From positions 1 to 16,703 of the forward strand of contig JAGBPB010000027.1 in NCBI GenBank assembly GCA_017633615.1: DNA of 16,703 bases, read 5' to 3'. This document shows, piece by piece, positions 8,874 through 15,333 of this stretch. Every line of letters starts with the position of its first letter. The stretch's first letter is position 1. The stretch is from Bacteroidaceae bacterium. Its GTDB lineage: Bacteria > Bacteroidota > Bacteroidia > Bacteroidales > Bacteroidaceae. The notes beneath the pieces are model-generated. The model saw only the letters and a program-made list of their open reading frames with translations, was not told where the DNA came from and did no database searches. Both the position numbers and the translations under genes were made by a program.

Positions 8874-9758
8874 TTTGTCGGCCAGACGGCTGGCGCCTAT
8901 ACGGAAACGTGTATTGTTTAGCCAGTCTTTTCCCAGAACCATCTTTGCTATTGTCCAATAGAGCAGAGCGTCATCAACTGTGCTTATTCCGCCGGCTGCC
9001 TTGACACCTACTGAGCGTCCGGTTTCATCGGCGTATTCGCGTATTGTCTTGCACATAACGCAGAATGATTCGGGATCGGCTCCGGGAACCTCTTTTCCGG
9101 TGGATGTCTTGATGAAGTCGGCTCCTGAGTACATTGCAATCAGTGAAGCCTTCTTTACATTATCAAGTGACTCAAGTGCGCCTGTTTCCAGTATTACCTT
9201 GAGTGTCTTGTCGGCACATAGTGACTTGAGTTCATCGATCTCGTCGGCCAGAGTCTCATAGTCACCGTTAAGGATATGTCCTGCATTCTGGACAATGTCA
9301 ATCTCATCGGCTCCGTCATGCAGGGCCAGCGATGTCTCAGCCACCTTAACCTCAAAGAAAGTCTGTGATGACGGGAAACCGCCTGATACACAGCATGTTT
9401 TGACACTTTCAACTTCAAGTGAACGGCTTACAGTTGCAGCATAGAGAGGCCATGTGCATATTGACGCAACTGATGGCAGGTCAGGATAATCATCCTCCAT
9501 TTTGTTCACTTTCTCAACAAATGCCAGTACCGTATCCTCGTTGTCGGTTGGTTTCAGAGTAGTAAGGTCAATGCAGCTGAAGATCTTTTTCAGAGTCTCC
9601 TTGTCATGCGTTCCAAAGGCCTCTTTTTTGGCCTTTTCAACAACTGATTTCACCCAAGAGGCGTCAACTTTCATATTGTATTTGCTGAATGCCTCGCTGA
9701 ACTTGTCAGTATTGGGCTGATTTACTGACTGTTCATCCATTTCATCGTAGATTTCCAT
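8850..9758 (-). CDS. deoC: Deoxyribose-phosphate aldolase
   Basis: The enzyme splits 2-deoxyribose 5-phosphate into glyceraldehyde 3-phosphate and acetaldehyde, the last step of deoxynucleoside catabolism. The 302-residue protein carries the class I aldolase signature: FIKTSTGK (215-222) with Schiff-base Lys217, GVKAAGG with the assisting Lys253, and ADEIDIV (150-156). It is about 40 residues longer than E. coli DeoC because of a charged N-terminal extension before CIDLTTLKP. The ATG at 9758 lies 2 nt after the dtd stop; a second ATG six codons in is possible. It is the last gene of the - strand run and ends 24 nt inside the 3' end of ispB. Confidence 0.95.
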   Translation of the reverse strand: MEIYDEMDEQSVNQPNTDKFSEAFSKYNMKVDASWVKSVVEKAKKEAFGTHDKETLKKIFSCIDLTTLKPTDNEDTVLAFVEKVNKMEDDYPDLPSVASICTWPLYAATVSRSLEVESVKTCCVSGGFPSSQTFFEVKVAETSLALHDGADEIDIVQNAGHILNGDYETLADEIDELKSLCADKTLKVILETGALESLDNVKKASLIAMYSGADFIKTSTGKEVPGADPESFCVMCKTIREYADETGRSVGVKAAGGISTVDDALLYWTIAKMVLGKDWLNNTRFRIGASRLADKLLDAICN

Positions 9759-9760
9759 AT

Positions 9761-10213
9761 CTATTCCTTGTTTTTAGTATCCATAATTATCGTTACAGGG
9801 CCATCGTTCAGAAGTGATACTTTCATATCGGCTCCGAATATGCCTTTTTCTACCTTTTTACCGGACTCTTTTTCAAGTGCCAGGCAGAACTTTTCATACA
9901 TGGGCTGTGCATAATCTCCTTTTGATGCCCTGATGTATGACGGCCTGTTGCCCTTCTTTGTACTGGCCATGAGTGTGAACTGGCTCACTGCCAGCAGACC
10001 ACCTCCGACATCCTGAACAGAGAGGTTCATAACCCCGTTTTCATCGTTGAATATCCTAAGTCCGACTATCTTCTTGACAAGCCAGTCTATATCCTCCTGT
10101 GTATCAGCATCCTCTACGCCGACAAGAATCAGGAGTCCCTCTTTTATGGCTCCTGTAACCTTGCCGTCAACCTTGACACTAGCTTCTGTCACTCTCTGTA
10201 TTACCGTTCTCAT
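9761..10213 (-). CDS. dtd: D-aminoacyl-tRNA deacylase
   Basis: This enzyme hydrolyses D-amino acids mis-charged onto tRNA, a chiral proofreading step in translation. The 150 residues equal the standard family length. The N terminus MRTVIQRVTEASVKVDG is typical. The two signature motifs are present: SQFTL (77-81) and the cis Gly-Pro motif NDGPVT (136-141) that excludes L-amino acids. Its ATG overlaps the uvrC TGA (ATGA), so translation is probably coupled, and deoC follows after 2 nt. The last residues (TKNKE) are an unconserved tail. Confidence 0.97.
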   Translation of the reverse strand: MRTVIQRVTEASVKVDGKVTGAIKEGLLILVGVEDADTQEDIDWLVKKIVGLRIFNDENGVMNLSVQDVGGGLLAVSQFTLMASTKKGNRPSYIRASKGDYAQPMYEKFCLALEKESGKKVEKGIFGADMKVSLLNDGPVTIIMDTKNKE

Positions 10214-12024
10214 TTATGAAACCAGTTATATATTGTTTCCGCCTTTGCCTTGCCCACCTCGTTGGCAAGATCCTCAATACTTGCCTCTGATATCCTCTTG
10301 ACACTCTTGAAACGTTTGATCAATGCAGTTGCTGTATTTTCGCCAATTCCCTTTATATCAGTCAGTTCGGAGTGCGTCTGACGTTTACTGCGTTTCTTTT
10401 TATGGAAGGAGATGGCAACCCTGTGTACCTCCTCCTGCATCTGCTCAAGAAGACGGAAAAGTTCGCTGTCCGGTTTTACGCCGACCTCCTGTCCAGGGAA
10501 TCCGTAAAGCAGCCCCGATGTCTTGTGATGAGTGTTCTTTACAAGGCCGGCTATATTGATGTTAATATTCAGATTATCAATTACTTCCTTTGCAATTGAC
10601 ATCTGTCCTTTTCCACCATCAACTATTACCAGATCAGGCAACGCACTACCCTCTTCGACCGCTCTTATCCATCGGCGCATCATTACCTCATACATTGAGC
10701 CGTAATCATCGCCGCCTGCTCCGCTCTTTATGTTGTATAATCGGTAGTCCTTACGCGACGGTTTGCCGTTCTCATATACCACACAGGCCGCTACGGCATC
10801 TGTTCCTGATATGTGCGAGTTGTCAAAGCACTCTATGCGAAGCGGAGTCTTTTCCATGCCTAAAAGTGTTCCCAACTCCTTCATTAGTCTTACATGTTTC
10901 TGCTCCGGATTGAGTTTGTCGCTTCGTTTAAGCCTGTCTGCCCTATACTGTTTTACGTTGAGTGCCGACAGTTCCAGAAGTTTCTTTTTTTCACCCTTCT
11001 GGGGAACAGTCCAGGTAACACCCGTAATCTCGGTTTCAGGCATGAACGGAACTATTATTTCACGGGCTGTGCTATGGTATCGTCCACGCATCTCAACAAT
11101 GGCAAGCATAAGCATTTCATCGAGTGATTCGTCCATCTTGCGCTTGTACTCGAATGTGAAAGCCTGGTTTATGCATCCGCCGGCCACATGCAGGTAGTTT
11201 ACAAATACCACATCATCGTCATTGTCTATGTTGTAGACATCGACATTGTCCAGTCCGGTATCCACTACCCTGCTCTTTTCGCGGAACTCCATGATGGTAT
11301 CATAGCGCAGTTTTACCTCCTGAGCCTCTTCAAATTTCATCTTTGATGCCAGTTCCTTCATTTCCTGCATCATTGATTTTGTAAGGTCCTGGCTGCGTCC
11401 TTTCAGAATCTCCCTTATCTCGGCTATCTGCGTGTTATAGTCAGCCTTTGATACTCGGCCTATACAAGGCGCGGGGCAATTCTTTATGTGATATTCCAGA
11501 CACTCTTTGTACTTGCCTGCACTTATAGCTTCTTCAGTGAGCGGTAATCGGCACGTTCTTACCTTGTAAGCCTGTGCAATTATCTGTAAAAGTCCGTTCA
11601 GGGTGCCTGTATGGCTGAATGGACCATAATACTCGCTGCCGTTGCGTATTATCTTACGGGTCTTGAATACTCTGGGATAATCCTCGCGCGTTATGCAAAT
11701 GGATGGGTATGTCTTATCATCTTTCAGGAGTATGTTGTAGCGCGGTTTGTACCGTTTAATCAGGTTGTTTTCAAGCAGAAAAGCATCCCACTCCGTCTCA
11801 ACGACAATATACTTGATATCCGATATGCGGCTTACAAGCATACGTGTCTTGTCAGTTTGGGCTTCTTTAAGGAAGTAAGACGAGACTCTGCGTTTCAGGT
11901 TTTTGGCCTTTCCTACGTATATGACGGTTCCCTGCTCGTCCAGATACTGGTAACAACCCGGTTTCTCCGGAAGGTTCTGGACAATCAGTCTGAGATGTTT
12001 CTCGTATGCCTCCCTGCCTTTCAA
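10210..12024 (-). CDS. uvrC: Excinuclease ABC subunit C, with TTG start
   Basis: UvrC makes both incisions around a lesion handed over by UvrB in nucleotide excision repair. The 604-residue protein has an N-terminal GIY-YIG nuclease (PGCYQYLDE at 22-30 and VIYVGKAKNLKRRVSSYF at 34-51). A cysteine cluster follows in CRLPL...ECLEYHIKNCPAPCIG, with four Cys that match the proposed Fe-S ligands. Next are a UVR motif binding UvrB (MKFEEAQEVKLRYD), the RNase H-like 5' nuclease (ECFDNSHISG, DDYGSMYEV, LVIVDGGKGQ, and the His of ISFHKKKR) and a C-terminal helix-hairpin-helix pair (DIKGIGENTATALIKRF). The frame opens at TTG (12024-12022), directly after the apt TAA and in the same frame. No in-frame ATG lies between it and the conserved LPEKPG, so TTG is the likely start. 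It overlaps dtd by 4 nt. Confidence 0.97.
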   Translation of the reverse strand: MKGREAYEKHLRLIVQNLPEKPGCYQYLDEQGTVIYVGKAKNLKRRVSSYFLKEAQTDKTRMLVSRISDIKYIVVETEWDAFLLENNLIKRYKPRYNILLKDDKTYPSICITREDYPRVFKTRKIIRNGSEYYGPFSHTGTLNGLLQIIAQAYKVRTCRLPLTEEAISAGKYKECLEYHIKNCPAPCIGRVSKADYNTQIAEIREILKGRSQDLTKSMMQEMKELASKMKFEEAQEVKLRYDTIMEFREKSRVVDTGLDNVDVYNIDNDDDVVFVNYLHVAGGCINQAFTFEYKRKMDESLDEMLMLAIVEMRGRYHSTAREIIVPFMPETEITGVTWTVPQKGEKKKLLELSALNVKQYRADRLKRSDKLNPEQKHVRLMKELGTLLGMEKTPLRIECFDNSHISGTDAVAACVVYENGKPSRKDYRLYNIKSGAGGDDYGSMYEVMMRRWIRAVEEGSALPDLVIVDGGKGQMSIAKEVIDNLNININIAGLVKNTHHKTSGLLYGFPGQEVGVKPDSELFRLLEQMQEEVHRVAISFHKKKRSKRQTHSELTDIKGIGENTATALIKRFKSVKRISEASIEDLANEVGKAKAETIYNWFHK

Positions 12025-12570
12025 TTACTCAACTCCGTCAAATTCGTCCATGGCAATAAAGCTGTCCACAGGGCAATCCTGAGGGAATTTGTCTTTTGCA
12101 TGGAAGTTTGTAAGTTCTATTATGCAGTTCACCAGAACCTTTTTGGGCTTGAATGTCTTGACAAGCTCACATGCAGCCAAAAGAGTTCCGCCTGTTGCCA
12201 GAAGATCGTCGTGAATAAGAACCGTATCATCTGTTGTGATTGAGTCCTTATGCATCTCTATACGGTCAAAGCCATACTCTTTCTTATACTCCAGACTAAC
12301 CTTCTCATACGGCAGTTTGCCCGGTTTGCGTATAAGAATAAAACCTGCTCCAAGCCTGTAAGCAAGAGCTGCACCAATGATAAAGCCTCTTGACTCTACG
12401 CCGCAGACCTTAGTGATACCCTTGTCCTTGTACATTTCATACAGTGAATCCACAATCTCTGCAAAATCATCAGGATTCATGAACCAGGACGTGACATCCT
12501 TGAACTGTATGCCCTCCATAGGATAGTCCGGAATGTTACGGAGGTGGCTGATAAGCGTCTGTTTACTCAT
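12025..12570 (-). CDS. apt: Adenine phosphoribosyltransferase
   Basis: The enzyme makes AMP from adenine and PRPP in purine salvage. The 181 residues are close to the family norm of 170-185. Visible are the N-terminal NIPDYPMEGIQFKDVTSWF (12-30), the VCGVESRGFIIGAALAYRLG segment (55-74), the flexible-loop region RKPGKLPYEKVSLEY (81-95) and the PRPP-binding motif VLIHDDLLATGGT (117-129) with paired Asp121-Asp122. The ATG at 12570 is preceded by only AT-rich leader and no clear Shine-Dalgarno. The 35-nt gap to mnmG contains an exact parS site. The TAA stop is followed without any spacer by the uvrC TTG in the same frame. Confidence 0.97.
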   Translation of the reverse strand: MSKQTLISHLRNIPDYPMEGIQFKDVTSWFMNPDDFAEIVDSLYEMYKDKGITKVCGVESRGFIIGAALAYRLGAGFILIRKPGKLPYEKVSLEYKKEYGFDRIEMHKDSITTDDTVLIHDDLLATGGTLLAACELVKTFKPKKVLVNCIIELTNFHAKDKFPQDCPVDSFIAMDEFDGVE

Positions 12571-12581
12571 ATCTTTTAAAT

Positions 12582-12597
12582 TGTTTCACGTGGAACA
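12582..12597. promoter_or_regulatory. parS: ParB centromere-like binding site
   Basis: TGTTTCACGTGGAACA is the reverse complement of TGTTCCACGTGAAACA and fits the widely conserved ParB target TGTTNCACGTGAAACA at every fixed position. It is a 16-bp near-palindrome around CACGTG, in the 35-nt mnmG-apt gap (12571-12605). ParB loads there, spreads as a CTP-dependent clamp and helps to segregate the origin region. A 16-bp exact match by chance in 16.7 kb is very unlikely. No second site is seen: the only other CACGTG, near 13274, has non-matching flanks inside mnmG. The parA and parB genes are not in the window. Confidence 0.9.
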
Positions 12598-12605
12598 TTT
12601 TTGTT

Positions 12606-14480
12606 TTATCGGTTCAAAAGTACCAGCAGAACATTGATGTCGCTGGGTGATACTCCGGGTATGCGGCTTGCCTCAGCAAGTGTCTCGGGGTCGTGCTTGA
12701 TCAGTTTCTGGCGGCATTCCGTCGATAGCGACTGAAGCGAGTTGTAATCAAAACGTCCTTTTATGCGGATATCCTCAAGACGTTTCATCTTGTCGGCAAT
12801 CAGTCTTTCGCGGCTTATGTATCCGCTGTATTTCATCAGGATCTCGGCTGCCTCAACAATTTCATCCTTGCGCTCGGGCTCTGTCTTGTCAAGTTCGGCC
12901 TTGAGCGCCTTTATGTGTCCTGACAGGTTTTCAAGTGTCAGTTGGGGCCTCTCAATCAGGTCGGCCAGCTTGCATCCTTCACGCAGTGGAGTGGTGCCTA
13001 GTGTCTCAAGAGCATCATTAATGAGTGCGGGTTTGACTGAGAATCCTTTTGCAAACTCCACAATTCGGTTTACCTCAGCGCGCTTTGCGCACATCTTGTC
13101 ATAACGCTCCTTTGTGGCAAGCCCTATGTTGTAGGCGCGTTCGGTAAGTCGGATATCGGCATCATCTTGGCGCAGCAGTATGCGGTACTCGGCCCTTGAT
13201 GTGAACATGCGATACGGCTCATCGACACCCTTGGTTATCAGATCATCCACCAGGACACCTATGTATGCTTCGTCACGTGCAAGTGTAAACGGTGCTCCAC
13301 CATGACAGGTGATATGTGCGTTTATTCCTGCAAGTATGCCTTGTCCGCCGGCCTCCTCGTAACCTGTGGTGCCGTTTACCTGTCCGGCCATAAAGAGTCC
13401 CGATACCACCTTTGACTCAAGTGTGTGCTTGAGTTGGGTGGGGTCGAAGTAGTCATACTCAATGGCATATCCAGGACGATAGATTACCAGGTCACGGAAA
13501 GCGGGAATCTCCTTCAAAGCCTTGATCTGGATATCCATCGGCATTGATGATGAGAATCCGTTCAGGTACATCTCGGTAGTATCTTCACCCTCGGGCTCCA
13601 GGAACAGCTGGTGCTGGTCGCGGTCAGGGAAAGTTACCAGTTTGGTCTCTATGCTTGGGCAATAGCGCGGGCCGATGCTCTTGATCTGACCGTTAAACAG
13701 CGGCGAGTCGGCTAGTCCTGACTTGAGGACTTCATGGACACGTTCATTGGTATAGCAGGTCCAGCAGCACATCTGTTTTAGATGACGCTCCGAACCCATG
13801 AATGAGAAACGGTGGAAATCATTCTCGCCGTCCTGACGCTCCATCTCCTCAAAATGAACGCTGCGGCTGTCTATGCGTACGGGAGTGCCGGTCTTCATTC
13901 GGCCGGTACGTATTCCGTGACGGGTAATGGATTCGGTAAGAAGGTATGAAGCGGGTTCCGATATGCGTCCGCCGGGCATGGTCACGCGGCCTATATGCAT
14001 GAGTCCGTTAAGGAACGTTCCGGCAGTCAGAACAACGCATTTACAACTGAACTCAGCACCCTCAAGTGTCTTTAAACCAACAAGTTGGCCGTCTTTTACC
14101 AGGAGTTCCGTTACGGTGTCCTGCCAGATGTTCAGGTTAGGCTGGTTCTCCAGGACCGATCTCCAGGCCCAGATGAATTTGGCCCGGTCACATTGTGCGC
14201 GGGGGCTCCACATGGCGGGACCTTTGGAACGGTTAAGAATGCGGAACTGTATGGCAGTCTGGTCGGTAACCAGTCCCATGTGTCCTCCAAGAGCATCTAT
14301 CTCTCTGACAATCTGTCCTTTAGCTATACCGCCGACAGCAGGATTGCAACTCATCTGTGCAATCTTGTTCATGTCCATGGTGATGAGACAAGTCTTGGAG
14401 CCCATCTGTGCGGCAGCGGCGGCAGCCTCACAACCGGCATGTCCGGCACCGATAACTATAACGTCATACTTGAAATCCAT
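12606..14480 (-). CDS. mnmG: tRNA uridine-5-carboxymethylaminomethyl modification enzyme, FAD subunit
   Basis: MnmG (GidA) works with the GTPase MnmE to add the carboxymethylaminomethyl group at C5 of wobble uridine U34 in several tRNAs, using FAD and a methylene-folate donor. The 624 residues match the family. The Rossmann motif GAGHAGCEAA is at 11-20, followed by MSCNPAVGGIAKGQIVREIDALGG, the GIRTGRMKTGTPVRID segment, RYCPSIETK, YEEAGGQGILAGINA, and the MnmE/tRNA-interacting C-terminal helical domain (YSGYISRERLIADKMKRLED to SPSDINVLLVLLNR). The ATG at 14480 gives the standard N terminus. It sits 34 nt after the glycosyltransferase, with its own probable promoter box, and 35 nt before apt. 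MnmE is not in the window. Confidence 0.98.
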   Translation of the reverse strand: MDFKYDVIVIGAGHAGCEAAAAAAQMGSKTCLITMDMNKIAQMSCNPAVGGIAKGQIVREIDALGGHMGLVTDQTAIQFRILNRSKGPAMWSPRAQCDRAKFIWAWRSVLENQPNLNIWQDTVTELLVKDGQLVGLKTLEGAEFSCKCVVLTAGTFLNGLMHIGRVTMPGGRISEPASYLLTESITRHGIRTGRMKTGTPVRIDSRSVHFEEMERQDGENDFHRFSFMGSERHLKQMCCWTCYTNERVHEVLKSGLADSPLFNGQIKSIGPRYCPSIETKLVTFPDRDQHQLFLEPEGEDTTEMYLNGFSSSMPMDIQIKALKEIPAFRDLVIYRPGYAIEYDYFDPTQLKHTLESKVVSGLFMAGQVNGTTGYEEAGGQGILAGINAHITCHGGAPFTLARDEAYIGVLVDDLITKGVDEPYRMFTSRAEYRILLRQDDADIRLTERAYNIGLATKERYDKMCAKRAEVNRIVEFAKGFSVKPALINDALETLGTTPLREGCKLADLIERPQLTLENLSGHIKALKAELDKTEPERKDEIVEAAEILMKYSGYISRERLIADKMKRLEDIRIKGRFDYNSLQSLSTECRQKLIKHDPETLAEASRIPGVSPSDINVLLVLLNR

Positions 14481-14488
14481 ACGGACTT

Positions 14489-14496
14489 CAAAGTTA
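14489..14496 (-). promoter_or_regulatory. Bacteroidota -7 promoter box for mnmG
   Basis: On the - strand this reads TAACTTTG, an exact match to TAnnTTTG, and its final G is 8 nt before the mnmG ATG. I find no TTTG at the -33 position. The box lies in the 34-nt gap after the glycosyltransferase gene, so mnmG probably has its own start in addition to any read-through. The predicted leader is only about 4-6 nt. Confidence 0.55.
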
Positions 14497-14514
14497 GTGT
14501 AAATAACGTAATGG

Positions 14515-15333
14515 CTATTTGAACTTGAGGATTAATTTCCTGATAAGGCGTACGGGTTTGGTAATGGCATGGCCTATAGCCTTTTCCAGCTTTTCGGTAC
14601 TGCTGTATCTGTCGCCTGTAACGCCCGACATCCTGTTGAACGAATATTTCCTGTAAATATCAGGATGATTGTCTATGAGCTGCCATGTGAGAGCCTCTGT
14701 TTTGGCCAGGACCTCGGTTGATTTCGATACGTTCTTTATCCGGTAGAGCATGAGCACCTTGGGAATTCTGTAGACGATATCATGTTCATCAAGGAATCCC
14801 AACAGGAAATCCCAATCCTCCCAACCGACTCTCATGCTCTCATTAAACCCCGGTGTCTTGTCAAAATCACTGCGTCTGATAACACATGAACTGAATATGC
14901 AGTTGCTGAAAATGAACCTTTCCCATTTGTATTCAGGCAGGTCCCAGTATTTGTTTTCCTCGCCGAATTTGCGGGCCTCACAGTAGACCAGTTTGGTCTC
15001 AGGATGCTGCCTGAAATAGTCAACTGCCAGTAGCGTATATTCAGGAAGGATTATGTCATCTGCATCCAGAGGGAGTATGAACTCACCCTCAGATGCCCTG
15101 ATACCGGTGTTCCTGGCTGCGCTGACACCCCTGTTCTCTGTTTCTATCAGCCTGATCCTGGAATCAAGCGCGACATAACGGCTGACTATCTCCGATGCGT
15201 TGTCTGGTGAACCGTCATTTACCACTATGCACTCCCAGTCCTGTAACGTCTGTTTCAGAACTGAATCAAGCGTCTGGGCTATATATGCCGCCTGCTTGTA
15301 ACAGGGAACAATAATGGAAAGGGTAGGTTTCAT
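14515..15333 (-). CDS. Family 2 glycosyltransferase
   Basis: This is a 272-residue GT-A fold enzyme that should transfer a sugar from a nucleotide-sugar donor; acceptor and sugar cannot be told from sequence. Visible are the opening LSIIVPCYKQAAYIAQTL (5-22), VVNDGSPDNAS (37-47, with Asp40 in the nucleotide pocket), ENRGVSAARNTGI (66-78), the metal-binding DADD (90-93) and the catalytic-region WEDWDFLL. There is no clear transmembrane segment; the C-terminal end (ITKPVRLIRKLILKFK) is basic and amphipathic and could touch the membrane. Its ATG shares one base with the stop of the PAP2 phosphatase gene (TAATG), so the two are coupled. The pairing with a secreted phosphatase suggests envelope glycan or lipid work, but this is inference. 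Confidence 0.93.
   Translation of the reverse strand: MKPTLSIIVPCYKQAAYIAQTLDSVLKQTLQDWECIVVNDGSPDNASEIVSRYVALDSRIRLIETENRGVSAARNTGIRASEGEFILPLDADDIILPEYTLLAVDYFRQHPETKLVYCEARKFGEENKYWDLPEYKWERFIFSNCIFSSCVIRRSDFDKTPGFNESMRVGWEDWDFLLGFLDEHDIVYRIPKVLMLYRIKNVSKSTEVLAKTEALTWQLIDNHPDIYRKYSFNRMSGVTGDRYSSTEKLEKAIGHAITKPVRLIRKLILKFK

Noticed and set aside
11611..12243. 210-codon open frame on the + strand opposite uvrC and apt
   Set aside because: It is antisense to strongly conserved GIY-YIG and phosphoribosyltransferase coding sequence, with no motif and no promoter or leader signal.
13270..13285. Second CACGTG core as a possible parS in mnmG
   Set aside because: Only the central 6 bp match; the flanks lack the TGTT and AACA arms, and the sequence is coding.
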